58,816 nt of DNA from DATCMU01 sp036563245 (GTDB lineage: Bacteria > Pseudomonadota > Alphaproteobacteria > Rhizobiales > Devosiaceae), in the NCBI GenBank assembly GCA_036563245.1, contig DATCMU010000007.1, forward strand, positions 1-58,816, read 5' to 3'. Every line of letters starts with the position of its first letter. The first letter of the stretch is position 1. Made by a program: the position numbers and the translations under genes. The notes under the pieces are model-generated. The model was not told the origin of the DNA, ran no database searches, and saw only the letters and a list, made by a program, of their open reading frames with translations. Shown piece after piece: positions 16,283 through 24,472 of the stretch.

Positions 16283-16764
16283 GAATTAGGCTCCAGCACC
16301 TTGAGTACCATAGTGTTGTATGCCTACCCCCAACACCATTCGAGTGCAAACCAATCCCGGTGAAGGCTTGATCGTATTTGCCGGGTAGCTCACGGCTCCA
16401 AACGACGATGATTTTGGCATGCGTACGAATCTGCGTAGCCGGGTGAAGAAGCATACTTCTACGAGATGTGAGGTATTGACTGTGTGGTTCACCTCCGTTG
16501 TGAGGTGCTCCCGGATTTTGGACCGCCCGGCTGGGGATTTTGCCGGTGGTTGTGGGCGCGGTGTTTTGGAAACATCGATTATCTTGTCACAATCTTGGGC
16601 GCGGCACCGCTAAGCGGCAGCGCAAAAGTCCTGACGTCACCCCGACCACATAAGATATTTGCGTTTGCGACCCGTCGCCCGCGATCCGGTCCGTTCTTGT
16701 CATTGTCGCCAACCCAATAGAATGCCAGTGTGCGATCCGGGAACGAAGAGGGGGCTCGAAGACC
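16283..16764. other. Non-coding region between DUF262 operon and FecR-domain gene
   Basis: This 482-bp divergent region has no convincing gene; short minus-strand frames here (for example 16286-16492) lack family resemblance. An inverted repeat, GTGTTG (16313-16318) and CAACAC (16331-16336), lies 31-54 bp upstream of the DUF262 start and could be an operator. Low-GC character fades from about 16500 onward. I found no second copy of the tRNA-Gly 3' end that would mark an attachment site. Confidence 0.5.
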
Positions 16765-17679
16765 GTGCGCATTAACAAGCCTGAGCTGAAGAGATCCAGC
16801 GCCCGAAAACTTGCGGGCGGAATTGCGCTTGCCTCTGCCCTCATGCTGTGCGGCAGCGCGATGGCGGCCGATCCCCTGGGGACGGCGGTCGCCGTGCGGC
16901 CCTCGGTCATTGGATTGATGGGCGCCGAGCAGACCCGGATCGTCGACGGCAGCGATCTCTATCAGGGCGAGAGGATCGTCACCTCGGCGCACGCCCAGGT
17001 GCAGATCGTGTTCAGCGACGATACGCACATGGTCGTGGGACCCGATTCTCAGCTCGTCATCGAGACCTATCTGCTTCGCAACGACAAGAGCGTGGGCAAG
17101 TTTGCCGTGAAGGCGCTTGGCGGCACGTTCCGGTTCATCACCGGCAACAGTGCCAAACCCGCCTATTCGATCGAGACGCCGACCGGCACGATCGGGGTGA
17201 GGGGGACGCAATTCGACTTCACGATCGACAAACAGACGGGCCGCACAAGCATCGTGCTCTACCAGGGCGAGACGATTCTTTGTTCGAACAACGGACAATG
17301 CGCCACCCAGTCGCTGCGATGCTCGGTTGCCGAGATCGGCGGCGACTACGACCTGCAGTTGATCCGGGATGAGGCCGACCGGCTGGCCGCGCTCAAGTCG
17401 CGGTTTCGCTATGCGCGTTCGCAGGGCGAACTCCTGCACGACTTTCACGTCATAGCGCCAAGCGGTTGCCTGGCGCCGCCGTCGTTCAGCTTTGGCAGCG
17501 GCTCGCATTCCAGCGTTCCCGCGCTCGAACAGATCGTGCCGGTTCCAACCGCTCCCCCGCAAGCGCCCTCGCAGGGGAATGGCGGCACGAACAACAAGGG
17601 GTTCGGCAACGGTGGCGATTCCACCGCGGAAGGGGCGACCGAGGCCAATAATCCGCGCAATTCGCACGCGAACAAGTAG
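16765..17679 (+). CDS. Secreted FecR-domain protein
   Basis: The 304-residue product has an N-terminal signal peptide (basic start, hydrophobic core AGGIALASALMLCGSAMAA, cleaved near residue 35). A FecR-like beta-rich domain follows at about residues 40-180, with GERIVTSAHAQVQIVFSD, ALGGTFRFITG and the typical TPTGTIGVRGTQF. The C terminus is Pro/Gly/Asn-rich and probably disordered. It lacks the cytoplasmic anti-sigma part, and no sigma factor or TonB receptor is nearby, so it is not a classical FecR regulator; such proteins are abundant in the alphaproteobacterial periplasm with unknown ligands. The GTG start is the only one giving the full signal peptide. Confidence 0.82.
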   Translation: MRINKPELKRSSARKLAGGIALASALMLCGSAMAADPLGTAVAVRPSVIGLMGAEQTRIVDGSDLYQGERIVTSAHAQVQIVFSDDTHMVVGPDSQLVIETYLLRNDKSVGKFAVKALGGTFRFITGNSAKPAYSIETPTGTIGVRGTQFDFTIDKQTGRTSIVLYQGETILCSNNGQCATQSLRCSVAEIGGDYDLQLIRDEADRLAALKSRFRYARSQGELLHDFHVIAPSGCLAPPSFSFGSGSHSSVPALEQIVPVPTAPPQAPSQGNGGTNNKGFGNGGDSTAEGATEANNPRNSHANK

Positions 17680-17766
17680 GACGCCAGCGGAGGTATCCGA
17701 TCCGGCTGCCCGCAATGCCGCGCCAGACGGCTCGCGGCGATGCGGGGTGGCGGCTCCGCCCTTCGA

Positions 17767-18651
17767 TCAGCGGCCGCTGCTGCCACCCGCGGCCGCCGCG
17801 CCGTCGTCGCGCTGGAAGACGATCATCACGAGCGCCAGCAGCGACGAGCCCAGCATGAGCAGAAGCGAGACCGCGTTCAGGACCGGCGTCGAGCCTTCCT
17901 TGAGGCGGTCGAACATGGTGATGGTCAGCGGTGCGTCCGACCCCACCAGCATCAGGGTGGTATTGAAGTTCTCGAAACTCATCAGCAGGGCGACGATGCC
18001 CGCGCCAAGCATGGCGGGCCGCAGATAGGGAATGGTGACGTAGAGCACCGCCTGCCACGGGGTCGCGCCGAGATTGAGCGCGGCCTCTTCCAGCGAATTG
18101 TCGAACTTTTTCAGCCTTGCCGAAATGACCAGCGTCGCAATGGTGGTGATGAAGGAAAACTGGCCAAGGATGACCAGGAACAGGCCCGGACGCAGCGGCT
18201 CGAGATCCCAGCCGAACCAGTTCTCCGCCGAATTGGCGATGAGGTTGGAAAACACCAGGATCGAGATGCCCAGGATGATACCCGGAATGACCAGGGGCAA
18301 AAGCATCATCACGTAGAGCGCGTTCCTGAAGGGAAACTCGTTGCGCTCGAACAGGAACGCATTGGCCGTGCCCACGCCAACCGAGAGCAGCGACACCCAC
18401 ACCGCCACGAAGGCGGAGGTGCCGACCGAGCCAAGGATGCGCCCCTCGTGGAAGACGCCGAGCCATGGCTGTTCGGTTCCGAAAAACCATGTCCAGGTGA
18501 ACCCCTGCCAGGGCAGGGAGGGGAACTGGGAGTTGTTGAAGGCGAAGACGGCCACAACCGTCAGCGGCAGCGCCAGATAGACAAAGAACAACAGCACATA
18601 GGCGTTGTAGACCAGCTTCAGGGCCGGATGGGTGCGGATGGTGGGGATCAT
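17767..18651 (-). CDS. potC: Polyamine-type ABC transporter permease (PotC/PotI-like)
   Basis: The 294-residue inner-membrane permease is of the binding-protein-dependent (BPD_transp_1) type with six predicted helices. The EAA loop that docks the ATPase reads EEAALNLGATPWQAVLYVTIPYL-like at about residues 180-202. The N terminus (LVYNAYVLLFFVYLALPLTVVAVFAF) is typical of PotC. It starts 4 bp after the PotB-like stop and is the last gene of the operon. Spermidine/putrescine uptake is the likely function by family; the substrate cannot be proven from sequence. It converges on the FecR-domain gene. Confidence 0.88.
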   Translation of the reverse strand: MIPTIRTHPALKLVYNAYVLLFFVYLALPLTVVAVFAFNNSQFPSLPWQGFTWTWFFGTEQPWLGVFHEGRILGSVGTSAFVAVWVSLLSVGVGTANAFLFERNEFPFRNALYVMMLLPLVIPGIILGISILVFSNLIANSAENWFGWDLEPLRPGLFLVILGQFSFITTIATLVISARLKKFDNSLEEAALNLGATPWQAVLYVTIPYLRPAMLGAGIVALLMSFENFNTTLMLVGSDAPLTITMFDRLKEGSTPVLNAVSLLLMLGSSLLALVMIVFQRDDGAAAAGGSSGR

Positions 18652-18655
18652 GTGC

Positions 18656-19516
18656 CTACCCCATTGTCCGTGAAAGGGTCTGTCCGGTCAGCCTGAGGCC
18701 AATCCAGACGAGGGCCGAGGACAGGCCGAGCAACAGGAAGCCGAACGCGGCGCCCTGCTCCCAGTTGAAGCGCGTGATGAACTGCGAGTAGATCAGGCCG
18801 GTGAACCACAGGCTGTCCTTTCCGCCCAGAAGGATCGGGGTGAGATAGTTGCCCAGCGAGAGCATGAACACCACGATCGACCCCGAGACCATGCCCGGCA
18901 CGGCGTGCGGAATGACGATCTCGCGCATGACCGAGATGCCGTTGCCGCCAAGGTCGTAGCCGGCCTCGATCAGCGAGTCGTCGAGGCTTTCAAGGGTCGT
19001 GACCAGCGGCACGACCATGAACAGCATCGAGGTGTAGACGAGCCCCACCATGATCGCGGCGTCGTTGTAGAGCATCTCGACGGGCTGGTGCACGATGCCC
19101 ATCCATTGCAGCAGCGAGGAGAAGATGCCGGTTTCGCGCAAAAGGATCATCCATCCATAGGTGCGCACCAGCTCGCTCACCCAGAATGGCACCAGGCACA
19201 GGAGGAACAGGGTCAGCCGCAGGCGCCCGCGGGCGATCTTGGCGATGTAGTAGGAAACCGGAAAACCGATCAGCAGCGTCAGGGCCGTCGCGGCGAGCGA
19301 CATGTAGGCGGTGCGCGCGAAGGTGTTCCAGTAAAGCGGCTCGGCGAAGAAGGTGCGGTAGTTGGCAAAGCCCAACTGATATTGCCGAATGCCGATCTTC
19401 TCGCGCATCGAGACATAGAACATGTCGATATGGGGGATGATGATCAGCGCCGAAAGCCACAACACAAGCGGCGCCATCAGCAGGATCAGCCCAAGCCTTG
19501 TGCGAGGCCCGACCAT
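18656..19516 (-). CDS. potB: Polyamine-type ABC transporter permease (PotB/PotH-like)
   Basis: The 286-residue permease has six predicted transmembrane segments. PotB features are visible: a long first periplasmic loop with FYVSMREKIG and TFFAEPLYWNTFARTAYMSL, and the EAA loop IEAGYDLGGNGISVMREIVIPHA-like at about residues 180-203. Its ATG overlaps the ATPase stop by one base (TAATG). It pairs with the PotC-like protein to make the membrane channel. Confidence 0.88.
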   Translation of the reverse strand: MVGPRTRLGLILLMAPLVLWLSALIIIPHIDMFYVSMREKIGIRQYQLGFANYRTFFAEPLYWNTFARTAYMSLAATALTLLIGFPVSYYIAKIARGRLRLTLFLLCLVPFWVSELVRTYGWMILLRETGIFSSLLQWMGIVHQPVEMLYNDAAIMVGLVYTSMLFMVVPLVTTLESLDDSLIEAGYDLGGNGISVMREIVIPHAVPGMVSGSIVVFMLSLGNYLTPILLGGKDSLWFTGLIYSQFITRFNWEQGAAFGFLLLGLSSALVWIGLRLTGQTLSRTMG

Positions 19517-20640
19517 TACGCGCCCTCGCCTGACGCCGCAAAGCAGCGCGTCTGGCCGGGCAGCCAGCCGATATGCACGGTGTGTCCACGCCGAAGATCG
19601 GCAAATTCGCCGGTCTGGGGAATGGCCACGTCGATTTCGCCGCCATCGGCGGGATTGCGGATCAGGCAGCGCGAATTGGCGCCGTTGAACAGGACGCTGA
19701 CCACCTCGCCCTCCACCTGGTTCTCCATGCCGGAAACCTGGGCCGCGTCGAGCGAAAGCCTCACCGATTCGGGGCGCACGAAAACCTCGACCCTGTCGCC
19801 CTCGCCAAAGCCCTGGCCGGTCTTTTCGGCAATCAGCGCGAAACCGTCGTCGGCCCGGACCTTGAGGGTGTTTCCCGAGGCCGCCTCGACCTTGCCGCGC
19901 CAGCGATTGCTCTCGCCGACAAAGCCGGCGACGAAGGCGGTGGCCGGGTTGTAGTAGAGTTCGCGCGAGGCGCCCACCTGCTCGAACACGCCGTGGTTCA
20001 TGACCGCGACATTGTCGGACATCACCAGCGCCTCGGACTGATCGTGGGTGATGTAGACGAATGTGGTGTTGAAGGCGCTCTGCAGCTTCTTGAGTTCGAT
20101 CTTCATGTGCTCGCGCAGCTTGAGGTCGAGCGCGCCGAGCGGTTCGTCGAGCAGGAGCACGTCCGGCTCGAGCACCATGCAGCGTGCAATGGCGATACGC
20201 TGCTTCTGGCCACCGGAAAGCTGGTCCACCCGGCGCGGGCCCACATCCGGCAATCCCACGCGCTCGAGCACTTCGGCCACCTTGCGTTCGACCGTCTTGC
20301 GATCCTCGCCCCGCCGCCTGAGGCCAAAGCCCACATTGTCGGCGATATTCATCATGGGAAACAGCGCCAGGTGCTGGAACACCATGTTGACCGGCCGCTT
20401 GTTGGGCGGCGCGTTGCGCACCGAGCGGCCCTTGATCAGGATGTCGCCGCTATCGGGTTCGAGAAATCCCGCGATCATGCGCAGCAAGGTGGTCTTGCCG
20501 CAGCCCGATGGTCCCAGAATCGAGAAAAAACTGCCCGCCGGCACGGAGAACGAGATTTCGCGCACCGCCCTGAAATCGCCGAACGACCTGGACACCCCAC
20601 GGCATTCCAGGTCGGCAGTCTGCCCGCCAGTGTCTCCCAT
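19516..20640 (-). CDS. potA: Polyamine-type ABC transporter ATPase (PotA-like)
   Basis: The 374-residue ATPase contains Walker A GPSGCGKT, signature LSGGQKQRIAIA, Walker B VLLLDEPLGALD, and a C-terminal TOBE domain at about 290-370 with SVLFNGANSRCLIR, as in PotA. The frame is open for 120 bp upstream, but residues before MGDTGGQ are not family-like; the ATG at 20640 has GAGGGCA upstream. It energises the PotB/PotC channel. It is separated from the binding-protein gene by 138 bp that contain a strong stem-loop. Confidence 0.9.
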   Translation of the reverse strand: MGDTGGQTADLECRGVSRSFGDFRAVREISFSVPAGSFFSILGPSGCGKTTLLRMIAGFLEPDSGDILIKGRSVRNAPPNKRPVNMVFQHLALFPMMNIADNVGFGLRRRGEDRKTVERKVAEVLERVGLPDVGPRRVDQLSGGQKQRIAIARCMVLEPDVLLLDEPLGALDLKLREHMKIELKKLQSAFNTTFVYITHDQSEALVMSDNVAVMNHGVFEQVGASRELYYNPATAFVAGFVGESNRWRGKVEAASGNTLKVRADDGFALIAEKTGQGFGEGDRVEVFVRPESVRLSLDAAQVSGMENQVEGEVVSVLFNGANSRCLIRNPADGGEIDVAIPQTGEFADLRRGHTVHIGWLPGQTRCFAASGEGA

Positions 20641-20727
20641 GCGCACTTGCCCTCTTGCTGTGCCATCTTCGGTGGCCTTGCGCCCGCGCTGCCCGGCCTG
20701 CCCCGTGTCCGCCTGCAGCGACGATGC

Positions 20728-20758
20728 GGACGCCCGGGGCGAAAGGCTCCGGGCGTCC
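20728..20758 (-). other. Intercistronic stem-loop between binding protein and ATPase genes
   Basis: GGACGCCCGG (20728-20737) and CCGGGCGTCC (20749-20758) form a perfect 10-bp stem with an 11-nt loop, 20 bp after the substrate-binding-protein stop codon. No T-run follows in the reading direction. Such structures commonly protect the binding-protein mRNA 3' end and lower expression of the downstream membrane genes. Confidence 0.6.
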
Positions 20759-20778
20759 ATTGATGTGTCAGATGCCGG

Positions 20779-21858
20779 TTACTGGGCCGCGTTCACGCGG
20801 TCGAGCACGCCGCCCTCGATGGTCTCGAGGCCTGCGGGCACTGGCGGGTACCACTTGATGTTGTCGATGGCTTCCTGGGGGAAGCTCTTCTGGTAGCGTT
20901 CCTTGAGGGCCGGATCCACAAGCGCGTCGGACCCCTTGGAAGAGGTGAAGTTGCCTGCCGCGGCGGTCACCATCGCCGCGTTTTCAGGCTTCATGACGAA
21001 GTTGATCCACTTGTAGGCCGCGTCGTCCGCCTTGCCATTGCGCGGCAGGGCGAAGGTATCGATCCAGCCCAGGGCGCCGGACTTGGGCGCGACGAAGGTG
21101 ATATTGGGGTTGTCCGCGTTCAGCTTCCAGCCGCCGGTATCCCAGGCCATCGCCGCCACCACTTCGCCCGAACGCATCAGGTTCAGGATCTCGTCGCCGC
21201 CCGACCAATAGGTCTTCACGTTGGGCTTGCACTCGATCAGCTTCTGCTCGACCTTGTCCATGATCTCCTTGTACTTGGCCTCGTCGCCATAGGCGGCGAA
21301 GGGGTCCATGCCCATGGCGAAGGAGAAGGCAATCAGCGTCGGGCGCTTCAGCCGGTAGGAGACCTTGCCCGCATAGGCGGGGTTGCACAGGTCGGTATAG
21401 TCCTTGATGTCGGCCGCCTTCGAGGTGTCGAGCACCAGGCCATCGGTGCCCCAGACCAGGGGCACGCCATAGACCTTGCCGTCCAGCGTGGTGTTCTTCT
21501 TGGTGGCCTCCAGCATGGAGGGGATATAGGCCGACTGATCGATCTTGCTCAGGTCCATCGGCTTGTAGATGTCGAATTCCTGCTGGGCGCCGGTGATCCG
21601 GTCCTGGCTGGGCTGGACGAGATCGAATCCGCTGCCGCCGGTGGCGCGCAGCTTGGCGATCATCTCCTCGTTGTTGGAGAGCGTCACCTCGACGTCGATC
21701 CCTGTCTCCTGCTTGAACTTGGCAACCAGGGCATCGGGGGCATAGCCACCCCAGGTGAGCAGGCGGAGCGTCTCCGCGAAGGACGGCGTGGCCCCCAGCG
21801 CAAGGGCGGTCACCGCCCCCGCCAGCGCGAGCCGGGCTAGTGTTTTAGCTATAGTCAT
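20779..21858 (-). CDS. potD: Polyamine-type ABC transporter substrate-binding protein (PotD/PotF-like)
   Basis: The 359-residue periplasmic protein has a signal peptide (MTIAKTLARLALAGAVTAL, cleaved after PSFA near residue 29). The SBP_bac family body follows, beginning ETLRLLTWGGYAPDALVAKFKQETGIDVEVT-like, with later landmarks VPLVWGTDGLV and MAWDTGGWKLNADNP. I start at 21858, which has GGGAGG upstream; the frame stays open far upstream without sense. It is the first gene of the four-gene transporter operon. Ligand identity (putrescine, spermidine or another amine) is not resolvable by eye. Confidence 0.88.
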   Translation of the reverse strand: MTIAKTLARLALAGAVTALALGATPSFAETLRLLTWGGYAPDALVAKFKQETGIDVEVTLSNNEEMIAKLRATGGSGFDLVQPSQDRITGAQQEFDIYKPMDLSKIDQSAYIPSMLEATKKNTTLDGKVYGVPLVWGTDGLVLDTSKAADIKDYTDLCNPAYAGKVSYRLKRPTLIAFSFAMGMDPFAAYGDEAKYKEIMDKVEQKLIECKPNVKTYWSGGDEILNLMRSGEVVAAMAWDTGGWKLNADNPNITFVAPKSGALGWIDTFALPRNGKADDAAYKWINFVMKPENAAMVTAAAGNFTSSKGSDALVDPALKERYQKSFPQEAIDNIKWYPPVPAGLETIEGGVLDRVNAAQ

Positions 21859-22124
21859 GAATAGCCTCCCAAAACATTTTGGCGCGCCGCGGGTTGCCGG
21901 GTCATTCCGGACCGAGCGGCGGACTGTTGGACGATCTTGCGCCGCTGTGCCACAAGCGGCGCAGCAGTGCATTATCATCCCGATCATTACATTCGCTTGA
22001 CGGTCGCAAAGCAAGTGGGGAATGGCGGCGGCCCGAAGCGCGGCAGCGAAAGCCGGCCAACGAGCGGCGCGTGCACGCCGGCGCCGCATTCGTGCTAGAA
22101 TAACTGCAATGAAGGCGGGACAAG

Positions 22125-22958
22125 ATGGCGAACCTGATCCAGTTTTTCATGACCGAGCTGCCGACCGTGATCGCCCTTTGCGCGGTCGCTGTCTTCGCGC
22201 TTGTCGAGAGGGTCATTCCGCGCATGCGCGCCCGGCCGGCCTGGCGGGAACACCTGCCACCCATTCTCGCGCTTGCCGCGCTGACGACCATCACAACCAT
22301 GGTTCTCAACCATGGCGCACAGGGACATCTGATCGGTGCGTTCAGTGCCATCAAGCTGATGAGCCTTGCCAAGCTCGATCTGCCCGCGCCGCTCCTTTTT
22401 GCGGCCTGCTTTCTCCTGGTCGATTTCCTCACCTATGTCTTTCACTGGCTCAGCCATGCGGTGCAGCCGCTGTGGCGTCTGCACTCGGTCCATCACTCAG
22501 ACGAGCACGTCACCGCGGTGTCGGGACAGCTGCACCATCCCCTGGAGACCGTCGCCGCCTACGTGTTTCTTCTGTTCGTCTATGTGATCCTTGGGGTGCC
22601 GGTGGTGGTTGCGGCGATCTATTCGCTGGTGTTCGCGGTGCACAATGCGTTCACGCACTCCAATATCCGCATGCCCCGCGCGGTGGACGGCGCGCTGCGC
22701 TGGGCCATCGTCACGCCCGACATGCACCGAACCCACCATTCGGTCGACCTGAGGGAAGGCAATTCCAATTTCGGGCAGATCTTCAGCTTCTGGGATCGCC
22801 TGTTCGGGACCTATGTCGCCCACCCTAGCGTTCCCGAAGCCGAACTGGTCATGGGCCTGCCGCAAGGCGCGCGCCCCGATGGCTTTCGCGTCCTGTCGCT
22901 GCTGGCCTTTCCCTTCACTCGCTGGCCATGGCGCAGGGGTGAGGCCATTTCAAGGTGA
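22125..22958 (+). CDS. Fatty acid hydroxylase / sterol desaturase family membrane protein
   Basis: The 277-residue di-iron membrane enzyme has the expected three histidine clusters: HWLSH (107-111), HSVHH (120-124) with HPLE following, and HRTHH (201-205). Four or more transmembrane segments are predicted (residues 12-30, 45-62, 88-106, 145-172). Members oxidise or hydroxylate lipids using oxygen; the substrate in bacteria is usually unknown, though some act on ornithine lipids or carotenoids. It stands alone, divergent from the polyamine operon, and converges on the S74-domain gene with a terminator between. Confidence 0.87.
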   Translation: MANLIQFFMTELPTVIALCAVAVFALVERVIPRMRARPAWREHLPPILALAALTTITTMVLNHGAQGHLIGAFSAIKLMSLAKLDLPAPLLFAACFLLVDFLTYVFHWLSHAVQPLWRLHSVHHSDEHVTAVSGQLHHPLETVAAYVFLLFVYVILGVPVVVAAIYSLVFAVHNAFTHSNIRMPRAVDGALRWAIVTPDMHRTHHSVDLREGNSNFGQIFSFWDRLFGTYVAHPSVPEAELVMGLPQGARPDGFRVLSLLAFPFTRWPWRRGEAISR

Positions 22959-23015
22959 TGCCGAACCCGCCGCGTCTGCTGCGTGGGCGGTTTGGGCGCG
23001 CCATACGGGTGGCCC

Positions 23016-23042
23016 AAAAAAAGGGCGACCCGCGAGCCGCCC
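23016..23042 (-). terminator. Intrinsic terminator of the S74-domain gene
   Basis: Read leftward, GGGCGGC (23042-23036) pairs with GTCGCCC (23029-23023), including one G-T pair, and runs directly into seven T (23022-23016). It lies 28 bp after the stop codon. Confidence 0.85.
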
Positions 23043-23069
23043 CTGGACCCTGGAGAATTTGTCCTTCCG

Positions 23070-23807
23070 TCAGGCGGCCTCGGCCATGAATTCGGCGCGC
23101 CGTGAGCCAAGCACCATGGCGTCGAGCCCGAAGGCGTTGAAGCTCGAAAAGGTGACCATGGTGAGCTGGAGCTGATCGTAATCGACGAGATAGAATCCAT
23201 CGTCGCCTGTGACGACCGCATGCCGGTAGCGCGGATCCTCGAGCAGGTCCTGCGCCATCACCCCGACATAGACCGTGTCCGACCACACATAGCGGAAGGA
23301 ATAGACGCGGATGCCGTCGCTCAGCGTGCCGAGATGAACGATATCGCGCTTCAGGCGACGATCGGACAGTGCCGCAGGATAGCAGGTGCTGCCGCTCAGG
23401 CTGTAGCCGGGCAGGGAGCAGAAATAGTCACCGCCGTCGGTGGGCGCGTAGCCGGCGCTGATCTGCGGCTTCTGGCGCAGGAGGTCATAGCCGCCCATTA
23501 TCGTGACATTGTGGAGATTGAAGCCGGCGCTCAGGTCGATCCCGAATGGATCGCCGGAGAGGGGGAAGTAGCTCACCCCAGCGCCAGCAACGAACTGGTT
23601 CGGCTTGTTGGACGAAATCACCTTGGCCGTCACGCCGACATCGGGCGTCTGGCTGCTGTCGCCGAACTCGACCGCAATTCCGAGCATGAACGTGGGGTGG
23701 ACGCCTTTTTGATCCGCAGGCATCGGCGATGGTACCGGACTGCCGGCAAAGGCGCCGGCGATGGGCAGCAAAAGAGCGAGTGCGGTCGTCGCGAGCAGTC
23801 TGTTCAT
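23070..23807 (-). CDS. Secreted protein with S74/ICA-type (tail-fiber chaperone) domain
   Basis: The 245-residue protein starts with a signal peptide (MNRLLATTALALLLPIAGAFA). A middle region (about 35-125) of beta-prone repeats follows, then a domain that reads LSDRRLKRDI at 147-156. This is the intramolecular-chaperone/peptidase S74 motif, with Ser148 and Lys153 at the positions used for self-cleavage, followed by YSFRYVWSDTVYVGVMAQDLLE (169-190). The domain is best known from phage tail spikes; here no phage genes are near. Four Cys-bearing positions around 130-142 may form a disulfide. The start is supported by GGGGA upstream. Whether it self-cleaves is untested. Confidence 0.8.
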   Translation of the reverse strand: MNRLLATTALALLLPIAGAFAGSPVPSPMPADQKGVHPTFMLGIAVEFGDSSQTPDVGVTAKVISSNKPNQFVAGAGVSYFPLSGDPFGIDLSAGFNLHNVTIMGGYDLLRQKPQISAGYAPTDGGDYFCSLPGYSLSGSTCYPAALSDRRLKRDIVHLGTLSDGIRVYSFRYVWSDTVYVGVMAQDLLEDPRYRHAVVTGDDGFYLVDYDQLQLTMVTFSSFNAFGLDAMVLGSRRAEFMAEAA

Positions 23808-23945
23808 CAATCCGTCCCCAAGCACCTGGCATGACAACCGGCCAGAACCTTTGATGGATTTTGCACCAATGCTGAAGGCGCTACAAGTCTTGGCGTGCAG
23901 GACGGAAATATTTCGCCTGAAAACAGGGGATCTACTGGGACGAAT

Positions 23946-24440
23946 TCAATTGGGTGACGTTTCCTGGCGTGCAAGACACCGGCAGTCGCTCAGCGAGCAG
24001 GCGCAAAGGCCGTCCAGGTGATTGTCCAGCGCATCCGACAGGATCTGCTGCAGTGACTGGTCCTTCTGGGCCGCAGCGATGCGGATGCGGCGACGCTGGT
24101 CATGGGTCAGCCGAAAGGTCAGCCGGTAGGGGCCGTGGTGGGTCTCGTTGTCCCTGTGGTGGGCGTCCGGAGCCGCTTGGGCGGCGACCGCCTTCAGGTC
24201 CGGCCCCGGGCGTTGAGGTTCGCGCGGCACGACCTGGCGGGGCACCACCTGCATTGCCGGGCGCTCGGCGGCTCGTTGGGCGCCCGCGCGGCGTTCGGGC
24301 TCGAACTCGTTGCCGAAGGCGGGCCGAGGCATCGGGCGCGGTGTGTCGACATAGGAAAAGCCGGGGTTGGAAAGGGCCGGCGACGCCTCGCCCTTGCGGG
24401 CAACGAGACCGGCGTGAAGGCTGGCGAGCTTGCTGGTCAT
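23946..24440 (-). CDS. Putative ribbon-helix-helix partner of ParA-like ATPase
   Basis: The 164-residue protein has three visible parts. The N terminus (MTSKLASLHAGLVARKGEA) is short and basic/amphipathic. The middle (about 20-105) is Pro/Arg-rich and likely disordered. The C terminus has a ribbon-helix-helix-like block, YRLTFRLTHDQRRRIRIAAA then QKDQSLQQILSDALDNHLDG (about 104-143), ending in a cysteine cluster CACSLSDCRC. It is 32 bp downstream of the ParA gene, so the pair is likely cotranscribed. I use ATG 24440 with GGACAGG upstream; GTG 24461 or ATG 24455 are possible. A partner role is inferred from position and from basic N-terminal peptides that stimulate ParA ATPases in other systems. 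Confidence 0.65.
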   Translation of the reverse strand: MTSKLASLHAGLVARKGEASPALSNPGFSYVDTPRPMPRPAFGNEFEPERRAGAQRAAERPAMQVVPRQVVPREPQRPGPDLKAVAAQAAPDAHHRDNETHHGPYRLTFRLTHDQRRRIRIAAAQKDQSLQQILSDALDNHLDGLCACSLSDCRCLARQETSPN

Positions 24441-24472
24441 GGGATGCCTGTCCATCGTCACAAGGATTGCGC

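Noticed and set aside
16286..16492. 68-codon minus-strand frame just upstream of the DUF262 gene, in the same frame
   Set aside because: It ends in a stop directly before the DUF262 start and has no domain. A truncated upstream part of the DUF262 protein is possible but nothing in the sequence supports it.
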